64,000 bases of DNA. It comes from Candidatus Rifleibacteriota bacterium (GTDB lineage Bacteria > Muiribacteriota > Ozemobacteria > Ozemobacterales > Ozemobacteraceae). The notes under the pieces were generated by a model that was not told the origin of the DNA, did not search any database, and saw nothing but the letters and a program-made list of their open reading frames with translations. Made by a program: the position numbers and the translations under genes. Below, one piece after another: positions 1 to 8,471 of this stretch. Within the stretch, counting starts at the first letter, position 1; each line of letters starts with the position of its first letter. The DNA is taken from assembly GCA_015233565.1 (NCBI GenBank), contig JADFXM010000041.1, positions 1-64,000 on the forward strand, read 5' to 3'.

Positions 1-210
1 AAGTTGGCAATAATCGTCTGGATGCAGCTTGCGCAAGAGCGATGCATTACAACTCACCCAGATATAAAACTGTATTTACGATACTCCAAAATAATCAAGA
101 GTCCCAGCCTTTATTAGGAACAAGGCCATGAAGACGACGTGGAGATAGGTCGTGAGTGTAAACGCCGTGAGGTGAAAGCGTAACGATCCTAATACCCCGA
201 AGATTTTACT
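1..210 (+). rRNA. 23S rRNA gene, 3' end (partial, divergent)
   Basis: The stretch at about 127-175 (GAAGACGACG, then GATAGGTCGTGAGTGTAA) matches the 3' domain of bacterial 23S rRNA just before the gene end, and CCTAATACC near 188-196 corresponds to the conserved CTAAT segment close to the terminus. A canonical 5S gene follows in the expected order. The part before 120 aligns poorly: the near-universal GCTGAAAGCATCTAAG is not visible, so the gene is very divergent or damaged. The 3' boundary near 210 is an estimate. The 5' part lies outside the window. Confidence 0.62.
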
Positions 211-336
211 TTTGAAGCGATTAAAAAGACTAGTAGACATGTTGGATCTGGTTAATTTGAAAGTGTGATGTTGCAGTTGCATGAGTAAGGGAAGGTTAGC
301 TGGAGAAGATGTGTTAATTTTAATGAAGAAAAAAAT

Positions 337-454
337 GCTTGGTGATCATAGCGCCGGGGAGACACCCGATCCCATTCCGAACTCGGCAGTTAAGCCCGGA
401 CGCGCTGATGGTACTGCATGGGCAGCTGTGTGGGAGAGTAGGTTGTTGCCAAGC
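337..454 (+). rRNA. rrf: 5S rRNA
   Basis: A 118-base sequence with the standard 5S architecture. The ends GCTTGGTG and the closing TGCCAAGC pair to form helix I. The interior holds the conserved CCCGATCCCATTCCGAACTC loop and the TGGGAGAGTAGG segment near the 3' end. It follows the 23S end by about 126 bases and is followed at once by a rho-independent terminator, so it is the last gene of the rRNA operon. Confidence 0.93.
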
Positions 455-460
455 TTATAT

Positions 461-501
461 AAGCCCTCGTGGACAAAATCCTCGAGGGCTTTCCCCTTTT
501 T
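461..501 (+). terminator. Rho-independent terminator of the rRNA operon
   Basis: AAGCCCTCG at 461-469 pairs with CGAGGGCTT at 483-491 and is followed by TCCCCTTTTT. It lies seven bases after the 5S gene. Confidence 0.9.
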
Positions 502-539
502 CTCCAATAAAAAAATTTGACTTTGATAATGGAGGCAGA

Positions 540-1028
540 ATGTTGTTTTCCCAAATAAAAAAATTTCAGGAAATTTCCATTTTTAAAAAAATTGTTTTTC
601 TTTTTCTTGCATTGATCATCCCATCATTTGGAGCTTTCCAGAATGAAAGATTTGTACGCTCATGGGATGGCGTTGTAAGTGATTCCATTACAGGTCTTCA
701 GTGGCTCGAAGGACCCGATCGTTCAATGAGTTGGAATGATGCTCAAAAATGGATAAATAAATTAGGGGATGGTTGGCGAACTCCGAACAGAAGTGAACTT
801 GGTGGTTTGTTACAGCGAGGATGCGGTGGGGGAATCAATGAAAATATGGATAAAGCGTTCTATAAAAACAAAAATGTCAGGTATGTTTGGGCCGATTCCT
901 GTGATGAAAGAATGGGATGGGTTTTTGACTTTCAAATGGGAGTTGAATTTTGGAGTTTTAAGGATATTGCTGGTTGGAATATTCGCGCTTTTGCAGTTCG
1001 GTTACATCCATTGAAATTCAAGCGATAA
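540..1028 (+). CDS. Exported DUF1566 (Lcl C-terminal) domain protein
   Basis: The start at 540 is chosen because GGAGG lies at 531-535; the longer open frame upstream runs through the 5S gene and is not real. The 162-residue product has a hydrophobic signal segment at about residues 18-32. It then shows the DUF1566 pattern: a DSITGLQWL strand, a W-x-x-A helix (SWNDAQKW), WRTPNRSEL, and a later VWADS. These correspond to the WxxAxxxC / WRLPxxxEL / yWts motifs of the family. Such domains occur in many surface and periplasmic proteins of uncertain role. It is a single gene, so no partner is suggested by context. Confidence 0.85.
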   Translation: MLFSQIKKFQEISIFKKIVFLFLALIIPSFGAFQNERFVRSWDGVVSDSITGLQWLEGPDRSMSWNDAQKWINKLGDGWRTPNRSELGGLLQRGCGGGINENMDKAFYKNKNVRYVWADSCDERMGWVFDFQMGVEFWSFKDIAGWNIRAFAVRLHPLKFKR

Positions 1029-1037
1029 AAGAAGAAT

Positions 1038-2099
1038 TTAATTTACAAAAAGTTTTGTAAAGATAAATGCTGATAAGCCTGCCATTAACAGAAATAGACA
1101 TATTTGTAGTATTTCTTCTTTTTTCAGGTTTAGGTTTGTCCAGTTGGCGATTAAAAAAAGGCCTGCCGAAAATGGTAATACCGGAATTCCAATTCCACAA
1201 AAAATGGCGGCAGTTATTGCAATGACGAATGACAGGGCTAAAAGGAAGATGTTTTTCTTTTCCCCCAGAGAAAAGCGGACTGAAGCCCGGTAGAATAACC
1301 CGAAGAAAAGAAAGTCTGTGAGGCCTATTAGAAATGGGTATTCTGCTGTAGTTGAGCCAATTAAGGGGAATCTTAAAAGGAAATGATGAATGATTGGTGA
1401 GCGAATTATCAGGGAGGTCGCACCTGCCGAAACACTCCAGGTATCGGCGAGTCCTGCAACGATACATACCGGAATTAAGTGTCCTGGTTTGTCAATTCCG
1501 TTGCCGATCCATAGCCCGATTCCCGCAGCAATAAAAATTTGAGTTAGAGAAAGAAGTAGGATTTGAAAAGTGTTTTCAGGAAATGTTTTTGTCAGGAATT
1601 CCTCAAATTTAAAAAAATAATGATTCCTTGCCTCTATGGCCCATTCCGAATGTAAGATTGGTTGATTAAATTCTGCAAGCAAAACCAACATTAGTCCACC
1701 TGGGGCTTTGGAGATTGTGTTTATTGCTTTTGTCCTATTAATTAATGGTTTAGCAAGAAAAAAGTTGAGCAGTAAAAATGCTATCCCCAGAAATAAATAA
1801 TGATTTCTGTGGAGAAGCAGTTTTGATGATCCAATAATGAGGGAGAAAACAAGGGATATAAGAATGATAGATGAAAGAAAAAAGGAAATTGGTTTAGAGA
1901 ATTCTGGGAGGAATGTATTTATTGTTGGAAGAAACCAAAAAAGGAAAAACCAAAAAAGCAATGAAACTGCAAGAAATCTTGAAGAACTTGCTTCGGTTTC
2001 CGGTATCATCTTAATAAAAGGTTTGAAGGAGTGTTTTAGAAAAATAAAGCTTTGCAGTAAATAAGCGCATTCGGTTCGATAAGTTAAGGACTGGTACAA
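1038..2099 (-). CDS. Polytopic membrane protein with presenilin-like (GxGD aspartyl protease) motifs
   Basis: 353 residues from a TTG start, about 9-10 hydrophobic spans. A second possible start is the Met at residue 31; neither has a good ribosome binding site, so the N-terminus is uncertain. In the last third, three spaced motifs are visible: GLADTWSV (Asp219), IGLTDFLF (Asp262) and IPVLPF (306-310). Their order and spacing resemble the YD, GLGD and PALP motifs of presenilin/signal peptide peptidase family A22. GLTD instead of GLGD is a departure. If correct, it would cleave peptides within the membrane. This is inference from motifs only; the safe call is a conserved-looking membrane protein. 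Confidence 0.8.
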   Translation of the reverse strand: MYQSLTYRTECAYLLQSFIFLKHSFKPFIKMIPETEASSSRFLAVSLLFWFFLFWFLPTINTFLPEFSKPISFFLSSIILISLVFSLIIGSSKLLLHRNHYLFLGIAFLLLNFFLAKPLINRTKAINTISKAPGGLMLVLLAEFNQPILHSEWAIEARNHYFFKFEEFLTKTFPENTFQILLLSLTQIFIAAGIGLWIGNGIDKPGHLIPVCIVAGLADTWSVSAGATSLIIRSPIIHHFLLRFPLIGSTTAEYPFLIGLTDFLFFGLFYRASVRFSLGEKKNIFLLALSFVIAITAAIFCGIGIPVLPFSAGLFLIANWTNLNLKKEEILQICLFLLMAGLSAFIFTKLFVN

Positions 2100-2172
2100 T
2101 GGGAAAAAATAATTTCCGCAATGAAGCTCCTCTGAAAACAGAGTGAACCAGTCGCGTGTGATAAACGGTCAA

Positions 2173-3603
2173 TTATTTTCTTTCCAGATTTTGAATGCTG
2201 TCTGAAGCCAATTGAACCATTTCATGGTCCGTATTGGTTTTAACCGCGTCATGATAGGCTTTTAAAGCTGATTCCAGGTCATTCATTTTTTCACAAATTC
2301 TTCCCATGTGGAAATGAACCTCGCTTGAGATAGGTTCGTGGGAAATTTGAAAAATCTTTTCAGCCTGATTTTGAATTTCTCTCGCTTTCTTATAATCACC
2401 CTGTCGGTAATGAGCCCAGGCAAGGGAATCAAGATATGTTGCCCTATTTGCCGGGTCAAGTTCTATGGCCTTTTCAACTAGTTCAATTGCCAGTTTCAGG
2501 TCTTTATTCTGGTCCGCCAGAAGGTAACCCAGAGTATTTGCTAATCCACCATTTTTTGGCATTAAGTTCACCAATTGTTTAAAAATGCGTATTGCTTCGT
2601 CATATTGTTTTTTTTCAAGGAAAGCTGAAGCCATTACTGAAAGAACACGAAGATTACTGGGGTCACTTGCAAGAATGTTCTGCCATTCTGTTTTTGCCTT
2701 GGCAAAATCTCCTTTTTCAAAAAAAACTACCCCAAGATTTAATCTTGGACTAATATCCTTATTGTCCAATGAAATTGCTGAACGGTAAATTTTTTCTGCT
2801 TCAATTAGATCTTTAGTGCTAAGATAGACATTTCCCATGTTAATTCGGGCTTTTACATTATTTTTGTCAATCTTTAAAACCCGGTTGAAGAGCTCAATTG
2901 CACGTTCCTTTTCTCCCAACATGGAATAAACAAGTCCAAGGTTATTTAATGCATTGAGATGGTCAGGGGAAATTTTTAAAACCGCTTCATACTCTTTAAT
3001 TGAATCAAGGTATCTGGCACTTTCGTGATAAGCTACTCCAAGGTTATAATGGGCCTCAACAGGAAGGTGTTGATCAATCAGGAAAGCTTCCTCATAGGCT
3101 TCAATTGCTTTTGGAATATCACCGGAAAAATATAGGGCCATTCCCAAGAGATACGCTGTATATGCTTGGTTCCGACCAAGTGAAAAAGCGCGTTTCAAAT
3201 AAGAAGCCGCGTCTGAAAATTTTTCCTGTTGGAGATACAACTTTCCCAAGTTTCTAAGTGCTTCAGCATAAAGTGGTTCAATAGCAATCGCTCGAGTCAA
3301 CATTTCCTCGGCTTTTTGGTACAACCCTTGTTGGAGATATAGAAGTCCAAGAAAATTATATGATTCTTCTGAATAGGGGTCTAAAGTTTTTGCTTTTAAA
3401 AAGGCTTCCTCAGCTTTTTGAAAATCTTCAAGGATTAAATAATTTAATCCCTCTTGGACGAGGGATTTAACAGATCCGTTTGAGGTTAAATTTTTTTGCT
3501 CCTCTTTAACATTTTTTCCATAGGAGGGAAAAACGATAAAAAGGGAAAAAACAAAAAAAGCTCCTAAAAAGGGCTTTAAAATCTTTGATTTACAAATCTT
3601 CAT
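2173..3603 (-). CDS. Exported tetratricopeptide repeat (TPR) protein
   Basis: 476 residues. Residues 1-29 form a signal peptide (basic start, FLGAFFVFSLFIVFP core). From about residue 45 to the end there are roughly eleven consecutive 34-residue TPR units, seen as repeated A-x-x-x-L-G-x-x-Y and A-x-x-x-x-x-x-A-I/L-x-L/I-x-P patterns. TPR arrays are protein-interaction scaffolds. Its start overlaps the stop of the upstream gene by 14 bases, so the two are probably translationally coupled and act together in the cell envelope. Confidence 0.9.
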   Translation of the reverse strand: MKICKSKILKPFLGAFFVFSLFIVFPSYGKNVKEEQKNLTSNGSVKSLVQEGLNYLILEDFQKAEEAFLKAKTLDPYSEESYNFLGLLYLQQGLYQKAEEMLTRAIAIEPLYAEALRNLGKLYLQQEKFSDAASYLKRAFSLGRNQAYTAYLLGMALYFSGDIPKAIEAYEEAFLIDQHLPVEAHYNLGVAYHESARYLDSIKEYEAVLKISPDHLNALNNLGLVYSMLGEKERAIELFNRVLKIDKNNVKARINMGNVYLSTKDLIEAEKIYRSAISLDNKDISPRLNLGVVFFEKGDFAKAKTEWQNILASDPSNLRVLSVMASAFLEKKQYDEAIRIFKQLVNLMPKNGGLANTLGYLLADQNKDLKLAIELVEKAIELDPANRATYLDSLAWAHYRQGDYKKAREIQNQAEKIFQISHEPISSEVHFHMGRICEKMNDLESALKAYHDAVKTNTDHEMVQLASDSIQNLERK

Positions 3604-4144
3604 GTTTCATATCCGAATCATGAATAGCCTGGTCCAAAATTTTTTCCAGGGTTCCAATTTCTTGAATCATATTTTTGGCTTCCTTGTTGATAGTCTGTGC
3701 CGATGCAATATAGAGGGCGGAATTGTGATCTTTTATGGCTCTTAAAGACCTTTTTACTCCGGTGTCTAAAGTGTCGATGCTTGCAAAAATGCCTTTGAAA
3801 GCCTCGGGAAGTTCTTTAATCTCTGTGTGACAGGTTACGCCGGAAAGTGTCTTGAATTCATAACCCACCTTTCTTAGGATACTGAGGATAGCTCGACTGT
3901 TTTCATCAGAGAGCTCGAACTTGTACCGTCTGGCATAATTCGGCTTGCTGAAGGGTTCTGCATTTTCCAGCATCCGACTGGAATAGCCGATAATGAATTT
4001 AATATTTTCAAAATTCTTGTTTAAGATATCTCTTGTCATGTTTATTTCCGACAGTTCCTGGGCTGAGAAAGCCGGAAGAAGGAAAGCCAACCCAAGAAAA
4101 GAAACCATCAAAAATAATTGAAATCTATTTATGGAATAAGACAT
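3590..4144 (-). CDS. Exported helical protein of unknown function
   Basis: 184 residues, with GGAGG seven bases before the ATG. Residues 1-28 are a signal peptide ending near AFSAQ. The mature part is alpha-helical and charged, with one TCHTEIKELP segment around residue 105. It is not a CxxCH heme site, and I do not recognise a family. It is the first gene of a two-gene unit with the overlapping TPR protein, which suggests a shared periplasmic complex. The region upstream to RidA, which is divergent, must hold both promoters. Confidence 0.8.
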   Translation of the reverse strand: MSYSINRFQLFLMVSFLGLAFLLPAFSAQELSEINMTRDILNKNFENIKFIIGYSSRMLENAEPFSKPNYARRYKFELSDENSRAILSILRKVGYEFKTLSGVTCHTEIKELPEAFKGIFASIDTLDTGVKRSLRAIKDHNSALYIASAQTINKEAKNMIQEIGTLEKILDQAIHDSDMKHEDL

Positions 4145-4277
4145 TTGAATTCCTCCGCTTTACTTGATATTTTAACCGTTTTTAACAAAAAATATCAACC
4201 CTGGAAAAATAAATTAAAAACAGCTAAAATTTAATCGTCTCTAAATGTGTTTTTCATTAATACCATCGGAGGAAAAA

Positions 4278-4658
4278 ATGACGAAATCGATTCTCTCAAC
4301 TTCAAAAGCTCCCGCAGCAATTGGCCCTTATTCCCAGGGAATATGCGCGAATGGATTTATTTTTACATCTGGTCAGATACCAATTAACCCCACTTCGGGT
4401 AAAATAGAGGTGACCGAAATTGAGGGGCAGACAAGACAGGTAATGGCCAATCTTCAGGAAGTATTAAAAGCTGGTGGAAGTGAATTTTCTAAAGTTGTTA
4501 AGGCTACTATTTTCCTTTCCGATTTGGGAAATTTTGGTAAAGTAAACGAAATCTATGGATCATTTTTTCCGAAAGATCCTCCCGCACGTTCTTGTGTCCA
4601 AGTTGGTAAATTGCCAAAAGATTCTCTAGTAGAGATTGAAATGGTAGCCACCCTATAA
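4278..4658 (+). CDS. ridA: RidA family reactive enamine/imine deaminase
   Basis: The 126-residue length is typical of the family. The start is set by GGAGGAAAAA immediately before ATG 4278. RidA hydrolyses reactive 2-aminoacrylate and related enamines released by PLP enzymes, protecting other PLP enzymes in the cytosol. Family marks are AIGPYSQ near the N-terminus, FTSGQIP, GGSEFSKVVKATIFLSDL, and PPARSCVQVGKLPKD. The last contains the Arg that binds the substrate carboxylate. Followed after 400 bases by an unrelated signalling block. Confidence 0.95.
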   Translation: MTKSILSTSKAPAAIGPYSQGICANGFIFTSGQIPINPTSGKIEVTEIEGQTRQVMANLQEVLKAGGSEFSKVVKATIFLSDLGNFGKVNEIYGSFFPKDPPARSCVQVGKLPKDSLVEIEMVATL

Positions 4659-4785
4659 TTTTCCAAGGTTTGCGAATAGATACTGACCTATAAAATAGCT
4701 AGGACTTACTATTTTTTTCCCGGTTAAAAGCGGTTATATTTTGGTAAATTAAGCAATTTGTGGCCACTTTTCAGGGAGAGAGGAA

Positions 4786-5049
4786 ATGCAAGATTCCAAG
4801 GTGTGGTATCTATTCGTTTTTTTCAAGGGCGTTGCTCTTGCATTTTTGGGACAACCCCAAATGGCTTCCGGTAGTACAGATTCGCTTGTTCTTTTTTTTA
4901 AGAATTGTGTCCGGATTGCCCGGGAGAGAAAATCTCGCCCTCTTGCCTCAAAACTGGCAGCATATATTGCCGAATCACAGCATCGACAGCCGTTTTCCGC
5001 TCTTCTTCTCCAATTACCCTGGAATACCAAAATGAATGCCAAGAGCTGA
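4786..5049 (+). CDS. Possible small exported protein or gene remnant
   Basis: An 87-residue frame preceded by GGGAGAGAGGAA, ending 15 bases before the sensor kinase. The N-terminus (WYLFVFFKGVALAFLG) could be a signal peptide; the rest has no recognised motif. It may be a real leader gene of the kinase operon or the N-terminal remnant of a longer binding protein. Two other overlapping frames of similar length exist here, which lowers confidence. The remaining bases between 4659 and 4785 hold nothing I recognise. Confidence 0.3.
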   Translation: MQDSKVWYLFVFFKGVALAFLGQPQMASGSTDSLVLFFKNCVRIARERKSRPLASKLAAYIAESQHRQPFSALLLQLPWNTKMNAKS

Positions 5050-5064
5050 AGGGAAGGCGGAAAA

Positions 5065-6870
5065 ATGACCTTGCCGTCGAATCAAACATCCTTAGAGAAT
5101 TTGACTTTTCAGAAAGGCGGGTCGCTTTTTTTCAAAACCGCCGTTTTTTCATGGGGTTTGATTATTTTTACGGTAAGTTTGTTCATTGCTTTTTTGGTTC
5201 CGGTGTCGCATACCGTTCTCGAAGAAAATCTGAAAACCCTTGGGGAAATCTTGACTTCCTCGATTTCCCAGACCACCGATTCTGCCATTGCCGCAGAGAA
5301 TTACAGTTCTATGATAGATCACTGTCTGAAAATCATCGCAGATCGACCTACCATCAAGTTTATCGTCATTAGCAGAAACGATGGATTTTCACTGATTGTA
5401 AAGTCCGGTTCCTGGCGAAAGGAAAATCTTGATAATTCCTGGCGACCCCGGAGAGCAATGGGAATCGGGGTGTTTGAAACGAATTCCCTGTGCGAAGAAG
5501 AAATCTATCTGTATGGGCGCCCTTTAATTTATTCTGAAATCCGTTGGGGCTGGATTCATATAGGACTTTCTCTCGAAGGGTACAATAAATTTCGGAAGAA
5601 AGTCGTTTATATTCTTCTGTTTGCAGCTAGTCTCACAATTTTGGGGGGTCTGGTAGTGTCCCTGTTTTTTTCCCGCCGATTAAGTCGACCTATTCTGTTG
5701 TTGGAAGAATTTGTGAAACAAATTGGTTCAGGAAACTTCACTGCCAAAGCGAAGATTGATTCAAATGACGAGGTGGAGAGTCTGGCCCATTCCTTCAATC
5801 GGATGGCGGAAGATCTTGATCGGAGTCGTTGCGAAAGCGCAGCTGCTAATGATTATTCGGCTGACATAATACGTTCCCTATCCGATCCGTTGTTGGTTTT
5901 CTCCTCTGATGGAGAAATCAAAACGGTAAATGAGGCTGTTTCCTCAATAACCGGATGGACCACCGAGGAATTGATTGGAAAAACTTACAAAATTCTTTTT
6001 CCCTGTGCCGATTCCAAGTATTTTCGGGAAGCTTGGGAAAGTCTCGAAAAAAAAGGGATTTTGCATGACTTCCCAACGGTGATGATGAAGAAAAACGAGC
6101 TGACCTTCCTGGTGCTCTTTTCGGGGGCGATAATGAAAAACCGCCAGGGAGAATTCGTCGGTATAGTGGTTATTGCAAAAGATAATACTGAGCGAAAACA
6201 GGCAGAGGAAAAAATAAAAAAGTCATTAGCGGAAAAGGAACTCCTGTTAAAGGAAATACATCACCGGGTGAAGAACAATATGCAGGTGATTTCCAGTTTA
6301 TTGCGGCTTCAAGCTTCAAAGATCAATGACAAAGCTGTAGCGGAAATTTTCCAGATTAGTCAAAACCGGATAAAAACGATGGCGTTAATACATGAAATGC
6401 TTTATCGCTCGAAAGATTTAGGCCGAATAAATTTTGGCAATTACATTAAAGAAATGGTGGAAAGTCTTGTTCGAACGACAGTGGAAACACATCAACAAAT
6501 TGAATTGGAAATACAGTTCGACACTATTCTAATTGAGATTGAAACAGCGATTCCTTGTGGATTAATCATCAATGAGGTTGTTTCTAATTCCTTGAAACAT
6601 GCTTTTCCAAACGAGAGAAAAGGGAAGATTGCGATTCTCGTTCAAAAAGGCGACCAGGAAACCATTACCCTCAATATTTCAGATAATGGGGTGGGATACC
6701 CCAATGGGATTGACCCTGAAAAAAAAGGGACGTTGGGATTGGAATTGATCAACAACCTGCTCACTGGACAGCTTCATGGAGAAATGAGTGTTTGTTGGGA
6801 GAATGGAACGAAGTATCAGTTTTCGTTTGTACCAAAAGTGATGTTACCCCCTGAAAGGAGTATAGAATGA
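5065..6870 (+). CDS. Membrane sensor histidine kinase (HAMP-PAS-HisKA_2)
   Basis: 601 residues. Transmembrane segments at about 25-48 and 180-203 enclose a periplasmic sensor domain of about 130 residues. A HAMP linker follows (about 203-255), then a PAS domain (about 265-378). The kinase core is of the HisKA_2 type: EIHHRVKNNMQ around 398-407 contains the phospho-acceptor His. The ATPase part shows NEVVSNSLKHAFP (N box), DNGVGYP (G1) and GTLGLELINNL (G2). The stop overlaps the next start as ATGA, so it is translated together with the receiver protein, its likely phosphotransfer partner. GGAAGG before the start supports the chosen ATG. Confidence 0.95.
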   Translation: MTLPSNQTSLENLTFQKGGSLFFKTAVFSWGLIIFTVSLFIAFLVPVSHTVLEENLKTLGEILTSSISQTTDSAIAAENYSSMIDHCLKIIADRPTIKFIVISRNDGFSLIVKSGSWRKENLDNSWRPRRAMGIGVFETNSLCEEEIYLYGRPLIYSEIRWGWIHIGLSLEGYNKFRKKVVYILLFAASLTILGGLVVSLFFSRRLSRPILLLEEFVKQIGSGNFTAKAKIDSNDEVESLAHSFNRMAEDLDRSRCESAAANDYSADIIRSLSDPLLVFSSDGEIKTVNEAVSSITGWTTEELIGKTYKILFPCADSKYFREAWESLEKKGILHDFPTVMMKKNELTFLVLFSGAIMKNRQGEFVGIVVIAKDNTERKQAEEKIKKSLAEKELLLKEIHHRVKNNMQVISSLLRLQASKINDKAVAEIFQISQNRIKTMALIHEMLYRSKDLGRINFGNYIKEMVESLVRTTVETHQQIELEIQFDTILIEIETAIPCGLIINEVVSNSLKHAFPNERKGKIAILVQKGDQETITLNISDNGVGYPNGIDPEKKGTLGLELINNLLTGQLHGEMSVCWENGTKYQFSFVPKVMLPPERSIE

Positions 6871-8471
6871 ATCCAGTAAAAATACTCATCGTCGAAGATG
6901 AAATTGTCATAGCCATGGACATTAAACGCTGTTTGATTCGATTGGGTTTTGAAGTACTTGGGATTATCACCTCAGGCGAAGAAGCCATAAAAAAAGTTGG
7001 AGTGCTCAAACCAGATATGGTGTTAATGGATATTCAACTGAGCGGGAAAATGCTTGGAACTGAAGCGGCGAAAACCATTTTTTCCCAATGGGAAATTCCT
7101 GTTGTTTACTTAACTTCTCAGTCTGACCCAAGAATGATTGAGATTGCAAAAGAAACCATGCCATTCGGTTTCCTCCTTAAACCTTTTGATGAAACGGAGG
7201 TAAAAATTACTATCGACCTGGCTGTGCACAAATCTAAATTGGAGAGGCAAAAGAAAGAATCAGAAACGGAACTACGGAAGATGGAGCTTCTTCAGCAAGA
7301 AATGGGAGGATTGGAAAAACTGAAGGCCATGACGAAGAGCATCGGCCAGAACTTTAACGATCTTCTTGTCGGCATTCTAGGAAACACAAGCTATCTTTTA
7401 TCGAATATTCCTGTGGATTCAAAGGTTTTTCCGTTCATTCAGAAAATTGAGGGAATGGCAATGCAAGCTTCAGCAATTGCGGACAACCTGTTAAGTTATT
7501 CCGGACAAAGTCAGGTTCAATTCGGAAGCATTTTTCTGGCAAAAGTTATTAGCGCTTCAAGACCTATTCTGGAAAAAATGGTTTCCCCTCAAATCACCAT
7601 AGATTATAAATTCCATGAAACTCTTCCAATTTGGGGGAATGATTCTCAGATTCGACGAATTCTCATCGATCTCATTAAAAATGCAGATGAGGCAATTGGC
7701 GAAAAGGGTTCAATTAGTATAAGCTCCGGAACTCTTCTTCTGGATAGCGCAGAGCGCTTCACTAGGTTTCCATCATTTTTCGGTTTTCGTAAGGGGAACT
7801 ATTCCTTTCTGAAAGTTTCAGATACTGGGTGTGGGATTTCTCCGGAAGTCAGAGAAAAGATATTTGACCCTTTTTTTACCAACAATCCATTCAGTCAGGG
7901 ACTCGGATTGGCAGTGGTCCACAGTATCGTTCAGAGTTATAACGGTGGTTTACTTGTCGAAAGTGAGGTGGGGGTTGGCACTGGGGTAACCGTTTTTTTT
8001 CCTTCCATAGAGCCAGAGAAAATGAAGGAGACGGAGAATTCCGTTGTTGAGGTTTCTTCCATTGAAACTCCGGTTCTCCAAAAAAAAAGGGGGACAGGCC
8101 TTATCCTTGACGAAAGTCCGAATGTAATTTCCGTGGTAAAAATGTTTCTGCGGGAACTTGGATTTGAAACTTTAGCAGTCTCAAAACCATCTGAAGGAAT
8201 TTCAATCTTTTTTCATAAAAAAGAAGATATTTCCTTTATCATTACTGATTTTGAAATGTCGGAAATGAATGGAAGAGAGGTTTTGAAAAAAATACGTGAA
8301 ATCCGCGAGAATGTTCCGGTTATTCTTTCAAGCAATCTTCCTCTTCATGAGGTTTTTAAGGATTTTGAAAAATCGAAATTTGCGGGTTTTATTAAAAAGC
8401 CTTATCGAATGAGCGATTTCAAGCAGACGATTATGAAATTAGAACCGATGTTTTCAACCAGGCCTAAATAA
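6867..8471 (+). CDS. Receiver / histidine-kinase-like / receiver protein lacking the phospho-acceptor His
   Basis: 534 residues. The first receiver (4-120) is complete: acidic pair Glu10-Asp11, Asp55, Thr83, Lys105. The middle region (about 150-380) aligns with kinases that carry an AHDFNNLL dimerisation helix. Here the helix reads SIGQNFNDLL, so Gln161 replaces the His. The ATPase domain still looks intact: NADEA (272-276), DTGCGIS, FDPFF and GLGLAV. The C-terminal receiver (410-525) keeps Asp415, Asp461 and Lys510/511. It overlaps the upstream kinase gene by four bases. Likely it receives phosphate from that kinase and cannot autophosphorylate in the usual way. Soluble. Confidence 0.93.
   Translation: MNPVKILIVEDEIVIAMDIKRCLIRLGFEVLGIITSGEEAIKKVGVLKPDMVLMDIQLSGKMLGTEAAKTIFSQWEIPVVYLTSQSDPRMIEIAKETMPFGFLLKPFDETEVKITIDLAVHKSKLERQKKESETELRKMELLQQEMGGLEKLKAMTKSIGQNFNDLLVGILGNTSYLLSNIPVDSKVFPFIQKIEGMAMQASAIADNLLSYSGQSQVQFGSIFLAKVISASRPILEKMVSPQITIDYKFHETLPIWGNDSQIRRILIDLIKNADEAIGEKGSISISSGTLLLDSAERFTRFPSFFGFRKGNYSFLKVSDTGCGISPEVREKIFDPFFTNNPFSQGLGLAVVHSIVQSYNGGLLVESEVGVGTGVTVFFPSIEPEKMKETENSVVEVSSIETPVLQKKRGTGLILDESPNVISVVKMFLRELGFETLAVSKPSEGISIFFHKKEDISFIITDFEMSEMNGREVLKKIREIRENVPVILSSNLPLHEVFKDFEKSKFAGFIKKPYRMSDFKQTIMKLEPMFSTRPK

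Noticed and set aside
281..540. Open frames across the 5S gene
   Set aside because: They overlap a clear 5S rRNA and its terminator and have no protein-like features.
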